Shown here: positions 6,145 to 12,646 of the stretch, one piece after another
How positions within the stretch are numbered: position 1 is the first letter of the stretch
Layout: the number at the start of each line of letters is the position of its first letter
Source of the DNA: a virus
IMG/VR virus record: IMGVR_UViG_3300027839_000070
Location: 1 to 23,731 of that record
Length of the DNA: 23,731 nucleotides
Reading direction: 5' to 3' (one strand)
Translations under genes and position numbers: made by a program
The notes under the pieces: model-generated
Told to the model about the DNA's origin: nothing
The model's database searches: none
What the model saw: only the letters and a program-made list of their open reading frames with translations

Positions 6145-8060
6145 GCTCCCCCCGCTGCTAGTTGTTTCATCACCTTTTTGTACGCTTTAAGTATCCCCTC
6201 TGGCACCTCTGACCACCGCCCCGTGTGAACCAACGCGCCCACCTCTGCCCATAGTTCAGAGAAGCTAGACGCCCCGTATTCACTCACGCGGAACCAATCA
6301 AGGTGTGTTTGACGATACATACCCACACCGCTGCCACTAACATCGCTCTCCTTCAGTGCGGCCTTCCACAATTTATCTGTGGCCGGGTTGTCGAAATATA
6401 CAGCGTGGGATGCTTCGTGGGCTGATACCGTTTCTAGTCGCCCGACGCCCTCCACACTATCAACGCTCCACCGCTTAGACACGCCCGCCGCCGCTCGTCT
6501 GTGTTCTGCCAGTGCCCGGTGCTGGGCCACGGTGGCGTTCCTTAATACCCTTTCTTGGGTCGCAATCGTTCGGAGTTTTTGTGCCTCAAATGCCCGCCTT
6601 GTCGCCTCCTGGGATTTCGTTTGATTCTGCTTGATTGCCGTCTTTCGGTAGCTGATCTGGGTTATTTTTTTCCGCTCACCACTAACTCTAGAGACTAGCG
6701 TTCGCCGCTCGAACTGAGCAATACTAGAGCCGCGCTTGGCGACAAACCCCACCCGGTTCACCCGCACGCCCACGGGACTCAGGGTCGAATGTAGGCCCGC
6801 AAAAATATCTTGAAGTTTTGCTAACGGAGTCTTGGCTATAAAGTCAGCGTCAACGGTGTCGGCAAACTCACGCACCGCGAACGCTTCGGCCTCTGCCTTG
6901 GTTGCGAATGTCGGCGTGGTTAAAACCTCGCGTGGTGTTGGCAGGGTGGTCGCCACTGTCGCAGTTCTCGCACCCGCACCTCCAACCTTCTTCTCAAGTT
7001 CGGCCAGCGTCAGGATGCGTCTATCGGTGCCAACCATGCGGTCGAGGGGCATCTTGCGGTCCCGAAACAGTTTAGCCCTACCGGGTCCGAGGATATCGTT
7101 CTGGACGGCTGGCTTCTGGCCGCGTAGCCATGTCTCGTATGTCGTGTCTCCGGGAACTTGGGTGCGTTGCTTGCTCAAGCTCTCGCCCCTGAGTCTAGCG
7201 TCTTGGTCGCGGGCGAACCGCTCGCCTTCTTCGGGTGGCTTGAGTCCTAGCTTTTCCCAGTCCACAATAGGGACCAAGGCGCATCTGCATTGCATATGAG
7301 CGGGCGGGGTCAGGTCGGGGTTATCAGCCGACATCACCGTACCGTCCAACCCTGCACACTCAACGCATACAAGGCTATCCAGCGCGCTGATCCATTGCAC
7401 AGATGATACCACGTTGGGGTTCTGCTGATACGTCAACATCTGTGCGCGGCTCGCTATCTCCGTGACCGCTGTCCTGACGATGGCTTCTGCTTCCCTTCGT
7501 GATGCCTGCCACGCACCACGGACACCGTTACCGCCGCGCACCTGTCGCACGAGCCACCCGATGCCTTGTTCCTCCATCATGCCGCGCTGCACGATCTGCC
7601 GCACCCTGCGAACGGTGCCCGCTTGCTGCACCTTCGCCCATCCTGCCAGCGTCTCGCCTTGAAACGGGTTTGTGTCCAATATCGCCTTCACCATGTTCTG
7701 CGTTGGTGCGGCCATGTTCACGGCAGACGTGGCAACTCCTAGCGTAGCCACTAGATCGGCGGCGGTTTGTTGGCCGTGCGCCCTGCCGAGCCGCGCGAGA
7801 TCACTACGCACGGCTGTGTTCCACTCGGCGTATGCGTCACCGGACAGCCTTTCCACGCGGGTGACAAGTTTGGCAATCCTCGCCCGTTGGTAGCGGATCG
7901 CAGCCGGTCCCGTCGGGTCTATTCGTGCGATCTCGGCGGCGATGTCATCGAATAGGCTTTCGAGGATACCGGACGAATCGCGGGCAATGGCGTTGTTGAG
8001 CCGTTGGAGCGTGAACGTCTGGCGGATAACCGCCTCGATAGGGTCAGCGTGGCCGGGCAT
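6141..8060 (-). CDS. MuF / SPP1 gp7-type minor head protein with C-terminal HExxH domain
   Basis: The start ATG 8058-8060 has GAGG six bases upstream; a TTG six bases earlier is less likely. In the 639-residue product, residues about 140-265 form the MuF domain: GIGWLVRQVRG, REAEAIVRTAVTEIASRAQ, then WISALDSLVCVECAGLDG and PAHMQCRCALVP with C232, C235, H255, C258 and C260. This protein sits in the head near the portal and affects DNA delivery. Residues about 290-530 are a charged linker rich in Lys, Arg and Gln. The last 100 residues contain SAHEASHAVYF (HEASH at about 548-552) and FSELWAEVGAL, a zincin-like HExxH...E layout. This resembles MuF proteins that carry C-terminal effector domains ejected with DNA. 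The protease role is inferred. Confidence 0.82.
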   Translation of the reverse strand: MPGHADPIEAVIRQTFTLQRLNNAIARDSSGILESLFDDIAAEIARIDPTGPAAIRYQRARIAKLVTRVERLSGDAYAEWNTAVRSDLARLGRAHGQQTAADLVATLGVATSAVNMAAPTQNMVKAILDTNPFQGETLAGWAKVQQAGTVRRVRQIVQRGMMEEQGIGWLVRQVRGGNGVRGAWQASRREAEAIVRTAVTEIASRAQMLTYQQNPNVVSSVQWISALDSLVCVECAGLDGTVMSADNPDLTPPAHMQCRCALVPIVDWEKLGLKPPEEGERFARDQDARLRGESLSKQRTQVPGDTTYETWLRGQKPAVQNDILGPGRAKLFRDRKMPLDRMVGTDRRILTLAELEKKVGGAGARTATVATTLPTPREVLTTPTFATKAEAEAFAVREFADTVDADFIAKTPLAKLQDIFAGLHSTLSPVGVRVNRVGFVAKRGSSIAQFERRTLVSRVSGERKKITQISYRKTAIKQNQTKSQEATRRAFEAQKLRTIATQERVLRNATVAQHRALAEHRRAAAGVSKRWSVDSVEGVGRLETVSAHEASHAVYFDNPATDKLWKAALKESDVSGSGVGMYRQTHLDWFRVSEYGASSFSELWAEVGALVHTGRWSEVPEGILKAYKKVMKQLAAGGA

Positions 8061-8748
8061 AAGCAACCTCTAGGGCCTGGACAATGTTCCAATCAAGTTC
8101 GTCGTCTATGTCGAAGGACTCCACACGGTCGGCTTCGACGCCCCAGACGGGTCCGTCCCATATCGCTGTGCGAGCGAATAGCGCCGCGCGCGTCATACCG
8201 TAACACCCAGCGTGTACCCACGCCGGTGGTAACTGCTGGCGTGCGACGGCTTGACTATCGTCGTGGACCGTCAGGCCATCGCGTCCCCACCGGAGAATGT
8301 CAAACGCGGGATGTTTGTCGCCTTTCGCGACGGACATCACGACGGGGTGCGTATCTGATGGTCCTCTATCAATACCCCTAAGCGATGCAATCACTTGCCG
8401 CACTGTCTTCGCTGTTCGTAGCGGGCGCGTCACGTCCACGTCCACGATGCGCGAAGCTTCGGCCCCTAATGCCTCCCACGATGCGACCGCCCAGCGATAC
8501 ACTTCCCACTTTGAGACAAGCGGGCCAGCTAGTACGTCCGGCCTAGTGATCCAAGTGGCGTCACCGAGGTCGAAGTCCACGCCGGGTATGTAGTCGGTAG
8601 ACACCGCCACATTCTCGCACCCAGCCTCGAACGCTATGCGTATGGCTCGCTCTATCAGCCGCTCACCGCCCAACGTGAGCAGGTTCTTACCCGGCAACCC
8701 TTCTGAGCCAGCGCGGGCGCAAACTAAGCCAAGCGTCACGCCGTCCAT
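8044..8748 (-). CDS. neuA: CMP-nonulosonic acid (acylneuraminate) cytidylyltransferase, NeuA/PtmB type
   Basis: This enzyme would activate a nonulosonic acid with CTP to give CMP-sugar and pyrophosphate. The 234-residue product has the nucleotide-binding loop ARAGSEGLPGKNL (11-23), VSTD (49-52), TRPDVL, then VDVDVTRPLR (102-111), where classic NeuA has 'LQPTSPLR', ARQQLPPAWVHAGCYGM (169-185) for 'R.Q..P..Y..NG..Y', and DIDDELDW (213-220). Length is normal for a single-domain bacterial enzyme. The 'DVT.PLR' variant recalls PtmB-type enzymes of flagellin-modification clusters, which suggests a legionaminic-like rather than plain sialic substrate; that is inference. It overlaps the FmdB-like gene by 13 bases and the MuF gene by 17. 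Confidence 0.85.
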   Translation of the reverse strand: MDGVTLGLVCARAGSEGLPGKNLLTLGGERLIERAIRIAFEAGCENVAVSTDYIPGVDFDLGDATWITRPDVLAGPLVSKWEVYRWAVASWEALGAEASRIVDVDVTRPLRTAKTVRQVIASLRGIDRGPSDTHPVVMSVAKGDKHPAFDILRWGRDGLTVHDDSQAVARQQLPPAWVHAGCYGMTRAALFARTAIWDGPVWGVEADRVESFDIDDELDWNIVQALEVAYARPR

Positions 8749-8969
8749 GTTTTCGCCTTAATCTCCTCGTGCCGTCTGTCGAACTCCTGCGGGTCGCCGG
8801 TGTTTGGGTCGTATGAGTACACCCCAGACGGTGCGACGTGCGGCGCTGCGATCACACGTTCAGCAGGTTTCCCACACTTCGGGCACGGCCTCGACTCGTT
8901 ACGCTTGTCCATGTCAGCGAATTGGTCGGAGTCGTGGCCCTCTGAGCACTGGTATTGATAGAGGACCAT
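8736..8969 (-). CDS. FmdB-like zinc-ribbon protein (77 aa)
   Basis: The frame is open to 9098, but ATG 8967-8969 begins one base after the upstream stop and gives the family-type start MVLYQYQCSEGHDSDQF, so this start is chosen. The first metal pair is C8 and probably H12; the second is PCPKCGKPAERVI with C29 and C32. This is the layout of FmdB/putative regulatory zinc-ribbon proteins, which usually have two CxxC pairs. The tail is polar (DPQEFDRRHEEIKAKTWTA). The role of the family is unsettled. Such small ribbons occur in many phage structural modules, so it need not belong to the sugar pathway. Confidence 0.72.
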   Translation of the reverse strand: MVLYQYQCSEGHDSDQFADMDKRNESRPCPKCGKPAERVIAAPHVAPSGVYSYDPNTGDPQEFDRRHEEIKAKTWTA

Positions 8970-8970
8970 G

Positions 8971-9267
8971 CTACGCCACCCAATCAACGACGTTGATAGC
9001 CCGGTCGTCCACATAGATGTCGGCTGGGAGTTTAATCCCGACGCGGAGCTCGTGGTGGAGGACGCCCCACCTTGCAAGCTGTTCCGCCGTGCGTTCATGC
9101 CAATCCTCGCCTGACCCCGTGCCTCGGGCCGTGTCGATGATAATCGTATGTCCGATCTGGTATAGCTTATTCACCCGCCTTATGCGGCCCATAATAGGAA
9201 CCGAGCCCGCGTAGTCCTTCCCGCGTGTGTCGCACAACGTACCATCCAGATCGAAGCAATAGATCAT
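8971..9267 (-). CDS. HAD-superfamily phosphatase (sugar-cluster type)
   Basis: The start ATG 9265-9267 gives an ATGA overlap and puts the catalytic strand at once after it: MIYCFDLDGTLCDT, with nucleophile D6 and acid/base D8. Motif II is IIIDTARGTG (T46), K79 fits motif III, and IYVDDRA (84-90) is motif IV. At 98 residues it is a minimal capless HAD enzyme. The same short form, with 'D...P....I..VN.LY..GH.IIIDTARG', is found in bacterial surface-sugar clusters close to nucleotidyltransferases. It may remove phosphate from a sugar phosphate intermediate, such as a nonulosonic acid 9-phosphate; the substrate is inferred from neighbours. Confidence 0.78.
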   Translation of the reverse strand: MIYCFDLDGTLCDTRGKDYAGSVPIMGRIRRVNKLYQIGHTIIIDTARGTGSGEDWHERTAEQLARWGVLHHELRVGIKLPADIYVDDRAINVVDWVA

Positions 9268-9815
9268 CGGGGCTCCCCTGCGATAGCCCATGCCTGGATA
9301 GCTGGGCCGCTTGTGCTTTCGTAGTGCTCAACCTCTAACGATATGTCCATGAAATGCCGAAGCAGAAGCGAACGCAGTTCGGGCTGGGTCGGCTCGTGGA
9401 TGTGCCACGGGTTGACTGAGTTGGTTCCGTTGCCGATGGGACAAGATAGCACCAACACACCGCCCGCACTCAGCCGTCCGGCGATCTCAGCCACAAACCC
9501 ATCTTGGTTATAGCGGTCCAAGTGTTCGAGCGTTTCAATGCTCACCACCACGTCAGGATCGGGGGCCTCGCTCGACCATCCCGCCTGCGCGATGTCAGTG
9601 ACGAGGAAGTGAGTAAAACCAGCAACCACTCCGAAGTCACGGTCGAAGGCGTACACGTCATCACCGGGAAGCAACTCCGCGCCGTAGCCGGTCCCGCACG
9701 CTACGTCCCACCACACGCCACCAGTACGGCCCGCAAGCTCTACGGCCCTATCGTACCGGGCAACGTGGCGTGCAATCACGTCCGGGGGTTCGTCACCCAT
9801 AAGGCGCTCATTCAT
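9264..9815 (-). CDS. Class I SAM-dependent methyltransferase
   Basis: The 183-residue product has motif I WWDVACGTGYGAELL (35-49), an acidic strand end at VYAFDRDF (motif II), DVVVSIETLEHLDRY (motif IV and the following 'LEH'), and GGVLVLSCPIGNG (motif V/VI) followed by NPWHIHE. This is the Methyltransf_11/23 layout seen in small-molecule and sugar methyltransferases. The start ATG 9813-9815 overlaps the upstream gene by eight bases, and the end forms ATGA with the HAD gene. Position between NeuB and HAD genes suggests it may methylate the sugar product, but no acceptor-binding feature is visible. A DNA-methylase role is unlikely because no target recognition domain or DPPY motif is present. 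Confidence 0.78.
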   Translation of the reverse strand: MNERLMGDEPPDVIARHVARYDRAVELAGRTGGVWWDVACGTGYGAELLPGDDVYAFDRDFGVVAGFTHFLVTDIAQAGWSSEAPDPDVVVSIETLEHLDRYNQDGFVAEIAGRLSAGGVLVLSCPIGNGTNSVNPWHIHEPTQPELRSLLLRHFMDISLEVEHYESTSGPAIQAWAIAGEPR

Positions 9816-10308
9816 ATGTTACTGGCTCCACCCAACGCAGGGGACCGACGAAAGCATGGGGCGACTTCCAAGGGGCATCCAGACCCACGAAACGGGGCTT
9901 GCAAACACCGTCCTCGCGCAAAAATACGGCAGCGTCCCGGCTTCTATACAGCGCGCCCTCGCTCGCCCTCGCTCGGTGCAGTAATGAACCGCGGGCAATC
10001 CAGCGGCGGCGTGCAGGGAGGAGGCTCGCGTCCTTCATCCGTTCGATCCTGACACGGTACTCAATTGACAGCCGTGCGGCTTCCTTTTTCGCTTTCTTTT
10101 TCGCTTCATTCCTCTCCCACCAGCTAGGGCTCACCGGGTTGTAGCCCATGCGTATAGCCGCAGCGACCAGCGGCCCAAGGGTTCCGCGTCCGATCTCTAG
10201 GTCCACCCGGTCCAGCACATCGTCCTCAAAACACGGCACCACCTGTTCCGCCGCCAGTCGCGGATGGTGGGGCCGGGCGGTGTCGCCCCATTCGTTGAAG
10301 ACCCTCAT
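9808..10308 (-). CDS. Hypothetical protein (166 aa) in the sugar cassette
   Basis: The start ATG 10306-10308 forms ATGA with the NeuB-like gene. The product begins MRVFNEWGDTARPHHPRLAA, with an acidic patch around PCFEDDVLDRVDLEIG, an aromatic segment NPVSPSWWERNEAKKKAKKE, then a strongly basic helix (RVRIERMKD, ARRRWIARGSLLHRAR). The C-terminal part is FLREDGVCKPRFVGLDAPW, ending VGPLRWVEPVTYE. I recognise no family. It is not an obvious SAF/antifreeze-like domain that could replace the one missing from NeuB. Basic charge and tight coupling leave open a structural, nucleic-acid-binding or pathway-specific role. Confidence 0.6.
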   Translation of the reverse strand: MRVFNEWGDTARPHHPRLAAEQVVPCFEDDVLDRVDLEIGRGTLGPLVAAAIRMGYNPVSPSWWERNEAKKKAKKEAARLSIEYRVRIERMKDASLLPARRRWIARGSLLHRARASEGALYRSRDAAVFLREDGVCKPRFVGLDAPWKSPHAFVGPLRWVEPVTYE

Positions 10309-11198
10309 GCTGTCTCCGTGTGTTTCAGCTTGTCGCGCTGGACGCGCTCGGTATCGAGCAGGCCCGTGTCGCCTTTTGTGCCCCGTGCCCGATGAACCTC
10401 CTCGACGCCTCGGACCAGCTTGCGGATACCGTCAGGCTCTAGGCTCGCGGAGTGGTCCGTGCCGCGCCACGTCCGGTTGAGCGTGTAATGTCTTTCGATA
10501 TGGCTTACGCCCTTGGAAGCTGCCACCATGTCAACGGCTATCCCGTGGTGGTGTCCACTGAATCCGAACCCGGCAACATCGCCACCGTACCGGGCTTTCA
10601 GTGTGTCGATTTCGTCCATCCTCACGTCCTCTGTACGCACCGGGTAGTCAGATGTGCAGTGGTAGAGCGTGGTGCGCCTCGCTGCGCCCATTCGCGTCAG
10701 GAGCTCCACTAGCGTGTCGGCCTCAGAGCGTAGCGTCATGCCGAGGCTGATATGCAAAGGCCCGCCCCAATCAGCCAGCCATTCGATCAGCGGCCAGTCG
10801 AGGTTATGTGCAGACGGGACTTTGATCCACGCGGGGTCTAGTCTGGCGACTTCTTCGGCTGCTGGGATATCCCACACGCTGCACGCATAGGTCACCCCGA
10901 ACGCTTCCGCGCAATCCCTCAGATCGTCGTGCTGTGCGGCGTCGAACTCTAACGCCTCGCGGTGCGCTCCGTAGCTGTCGCCATAAGCGTAGTAGGGGTT
11001 AGGGTGCGGACGTTCGTAGTCGGACGGCTTGAGCGACACCGTGCGTTTTTGGAACTTGACCGCAACACCCGGACGGTCGCCGCCTAGCTGGAAATGCTCA
11101 GTACAATACAGGCCCGCGATCTCTATCATCCTGCGCGCGGTGTTGATATCGCCTCTGTGATTTCCTCCTACCTCTGCGACAACGAGCGGGGCGGTCAC
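10305..11198 (-). CDS. neuB: N-acetylneuraminate synthase family (NeuB/SpsE/PseI/LegI type), barrel only
   Basis: This family condenses a hexose (for example ManNAc) with phosphoenolpyruvate to a nine-carbon nonulosonic acid. The 297-residue product has the barrel motifs in order: VVAEVGGNHRGD (6-17), VAVKFQKR (45-52), REALEF (80-85), YACSVWD (104-110), IKVPSAHNLDWPLI (125-138), SLGMTLRS (151-158), LYHCTSDYPV (178-187), GFSGHHHGIAVD (211-223), IERHYTLNRTWRGTDHSASLEP (split around 234-255). It then stops near KHTETA without the usual C-terminal SAF domain of about 60-70 residues, whose Arg normally helps bind substrate across the dimer. An insert (about 30-44) lies before the KFQ strand. It starts at GTG 11196-11198, overlapping the portal stop (GTGA). 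Exact substrate cannot be told. Confidence 0.88.
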   Translation of the reverse strand: MTAPLVVAEVGGNHRGDINTARRMIEIAGLYCTEHFQLGGDRPGVAVKFQKRTVSLKPSDYERPHPNPYYAYGDSYGAHREALEFDAAQHDDLRDCAEAFGVTYACSVWDIPAAEEVARLDPAWIKVPSAHNLDWPLIEWLADWGGPLHISLGMTLRSEADTLVELLTRMGAARRTTLYHCTSDYPVRTEDVRMDEIDTLKARYGGDVAGFGFSGHHHGIAVDMVAASKGVSHIERHYTLNRTWRGTDHSASLEPDGIRKLVRGVEEVHRARGTKGDTGLLDTERVQRDKLKHTETA

Positions 11199-12643
11199 GC
11201 TTCCCCATTACTCACGACGCCGCGCATGACCTCTAGCGACTCGCCCGCAGCGGAGTCGATCCGGTCACGTTCGATATCAGCGTCAAAGTCCGACGGGTTG
11301 ATCCCGCCTTCTTGGAGCTTGTTCCAGAGCGTATCAATCGACCACTGACCCCTAAGCACAAGCTGGCTGTACTGATCCACCTCCGCGCTGGATAACGTCT
11401 GGTCCTCAAACTCACGATTGATAGCGATGGAACCGCCGGTCTTCAGTCTCATGAAGTTGGCGTGGAACTGTTGGGCCGCTTCCACGCAATCTTGAAGCGA
11501 ACGAGCGGCCGCGGCTAGTTGCGATTGCTCGACGTTCGAGTCCTGCCGGTTGGCTGTCGCTGTCTCCGCTGCTTTTCGCTCCTTTTGGAGCATCGTCAGC
11601 CCGCCGGTAGCCATATCCGCCTTGAACTCTTGCAACTGCTTTATGTTCGTCTCAAAGGCGTTGCCTTCTGGCTCTAGGTAATAAGCCTTCCCGCCTGGGT
11701 CTGGGATCTTAATGCCCGCGTTGGGGCCGAACACGATCTGCGAGTCCGCGTCCACGCCGCTGATTACTGGCGTCAGGACGTTGGAGATGTGCAGACAGTA
11801 CCGATGATCTGCGAGCGTCTGGTAGTGCGCTATGTTCGTATGTGCAACGTCTACGAGCGGGGGGCGGGACTGTAAGAACCCGGTCCTGCGTGAGTAGAAC
11901 ACCGAGAACGGGATCTCAGTCTGGTTCGTCACTACAAGCGGCCCGCTGTCTAGCACCGGCTCCGCGCCCCTCTCGCGTGCTTCCCACACCTCTACGGTGA
12001 CGATACCACCTTCGCGGCGGTAGACACGGTAACGGCTCACGGCTTTCTCACCGAACGCGCCATCTTCTACCGTCGTCGGCTCATAGAGCACCAGTTGGGA
12101 TAGCGCGGTTTTTCCGTTCTCGTTGACGGTGCGCCACCCGATAATCTGCTCCTTGGAGACGGCTATCCAATAGGGGCGAACGCCCAGCACCGACTCCTCG
12201 GCGTCGGTGAGCGTGCGCCCGTCCGCCGATTGCACACTCGGCGCGTCCACTAAGATTCCAGCGTGGCCGGTTTCTAGGCCGTCTTCGAACAGCGAGCGCG
12301 TGAACACGTCCAGATGTGCCCCGGCGTAATCGACATTCTCAAGGTGCTGCAGGATCACCTCCGGCACATCTGCGCTTGGTGTCGGGTCTTTACGGAACAC
12401 CATGCCAGCTAGTCCGGTCACCGTCCGTTCGACGGCGTTCACCGACAGCACGGCCATAGATAAGCGGCGGTTGTAATCGTCGCCCTCCTCGCTGGCGTGC
12501 TTAGGTAGGTAGCTCGTGGACTGGCTGCGAAGGTGCGACGTGCCTTTAGCAACGTCTCTGACGAGCTTGGCATCGTGTACCATGCCCGCAGCGGCACCGA
12601 TGAGGTAGTCGGGCCTGTTGGGATCTGCTGTTTGCGTGCTCAT
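11195..12643 (-). CDS. Portal protein (DUF4055 type)
   Basis: The 482-residue product matches the DUF4055 portal pattern: SYLPKHASEEGDDYNRRL (about 44-61), NAVERTVTGLAGMVFRKDP (69-87), then LFEDGLETGHAGILVDAP near 118-135 and RPYWIAVSKEQIIGWR. Later segments are PFSVFYSRRTGFLQSRPPLVDVAHTNIAHYQ and TMLQKERKAAETATANRQ. The acidic C-terminus (IERDRIDSAAGESLEVM) is typical. The portal forms the dodecameric ring at one capsid vertex through which DNA enters and leaves. It begins three bases after the terminase stop with ATG 12641-12643 and is followed by the sugar cassette rather than directly by the MuF gene, which is the usual neighbour. Confidence 0.9.
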   Translation of the reverse strand: MSTQTADPNRPDYLIGAAAGMVHDAKLVRDVAKGTSHLRSQSTSYLPKHASEEGDDYNRRLSMAVLSVNAVERTVTGLAGMVFRKDPTPSADVPEVILQHLENVDYAGAHLDVFTRSLFEDGLETGHAGILVDAPSVQSADGRTLTDAEESVLGVRPYWIAVSKEQIIGWRTVNENGKTALSQLVLYEPTTVEDGAFGEKAVSRYRVYRREGGIVTVEVWEARERGAEPVLDSGPLVVTNQTEIPFSVFYSRRTGFLQSRPPLVDVAHTNIAHYQTLADHRYCLHISNVLTPVISGVDADSQIVFGPNAGIKIPDPGGKAYYLEPEGNAFETNIKQLQEFKADMATGGLTMLQKERKAAETATANRQDSNVEQSQLAAAARSLQDCVEAAQQFHANFMRLKTGGSIAINREFEDQTLSSAEVDQYSQLVLRGQWSIDTLWNKLQEGGINPSDFDADIERDRIDSAAGESLEVMRGVVSNGEA

Positions 12644-12646
12644 GGC

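Noticed and set aside
8970-9098. Upstream extension of the FmdB-like gene to 9098
   Set aside because: The extra 43 residues are Ser/Thr/Gly-rich read-through antisense-like sequence overlapping the HAD gene; MVLYQYQC at 8969 is the family-type start.
9264-9815. DNA methyltransferase of an anti-restriction system
   Set aside because: No DPPY/NPPY or cytosine-methylase motifs and no target recognition part; motifs match small-molecule class I methyltransferases and the neighbours are sugar genes.
8044-11198. Reading the sugar genes as host chromosome next to a prophage
   Set aside because: They are enclosed by portal and MuF genes and joined to them by 4- and 17-base overlaps on the same strand, so they are part of the phage operon.
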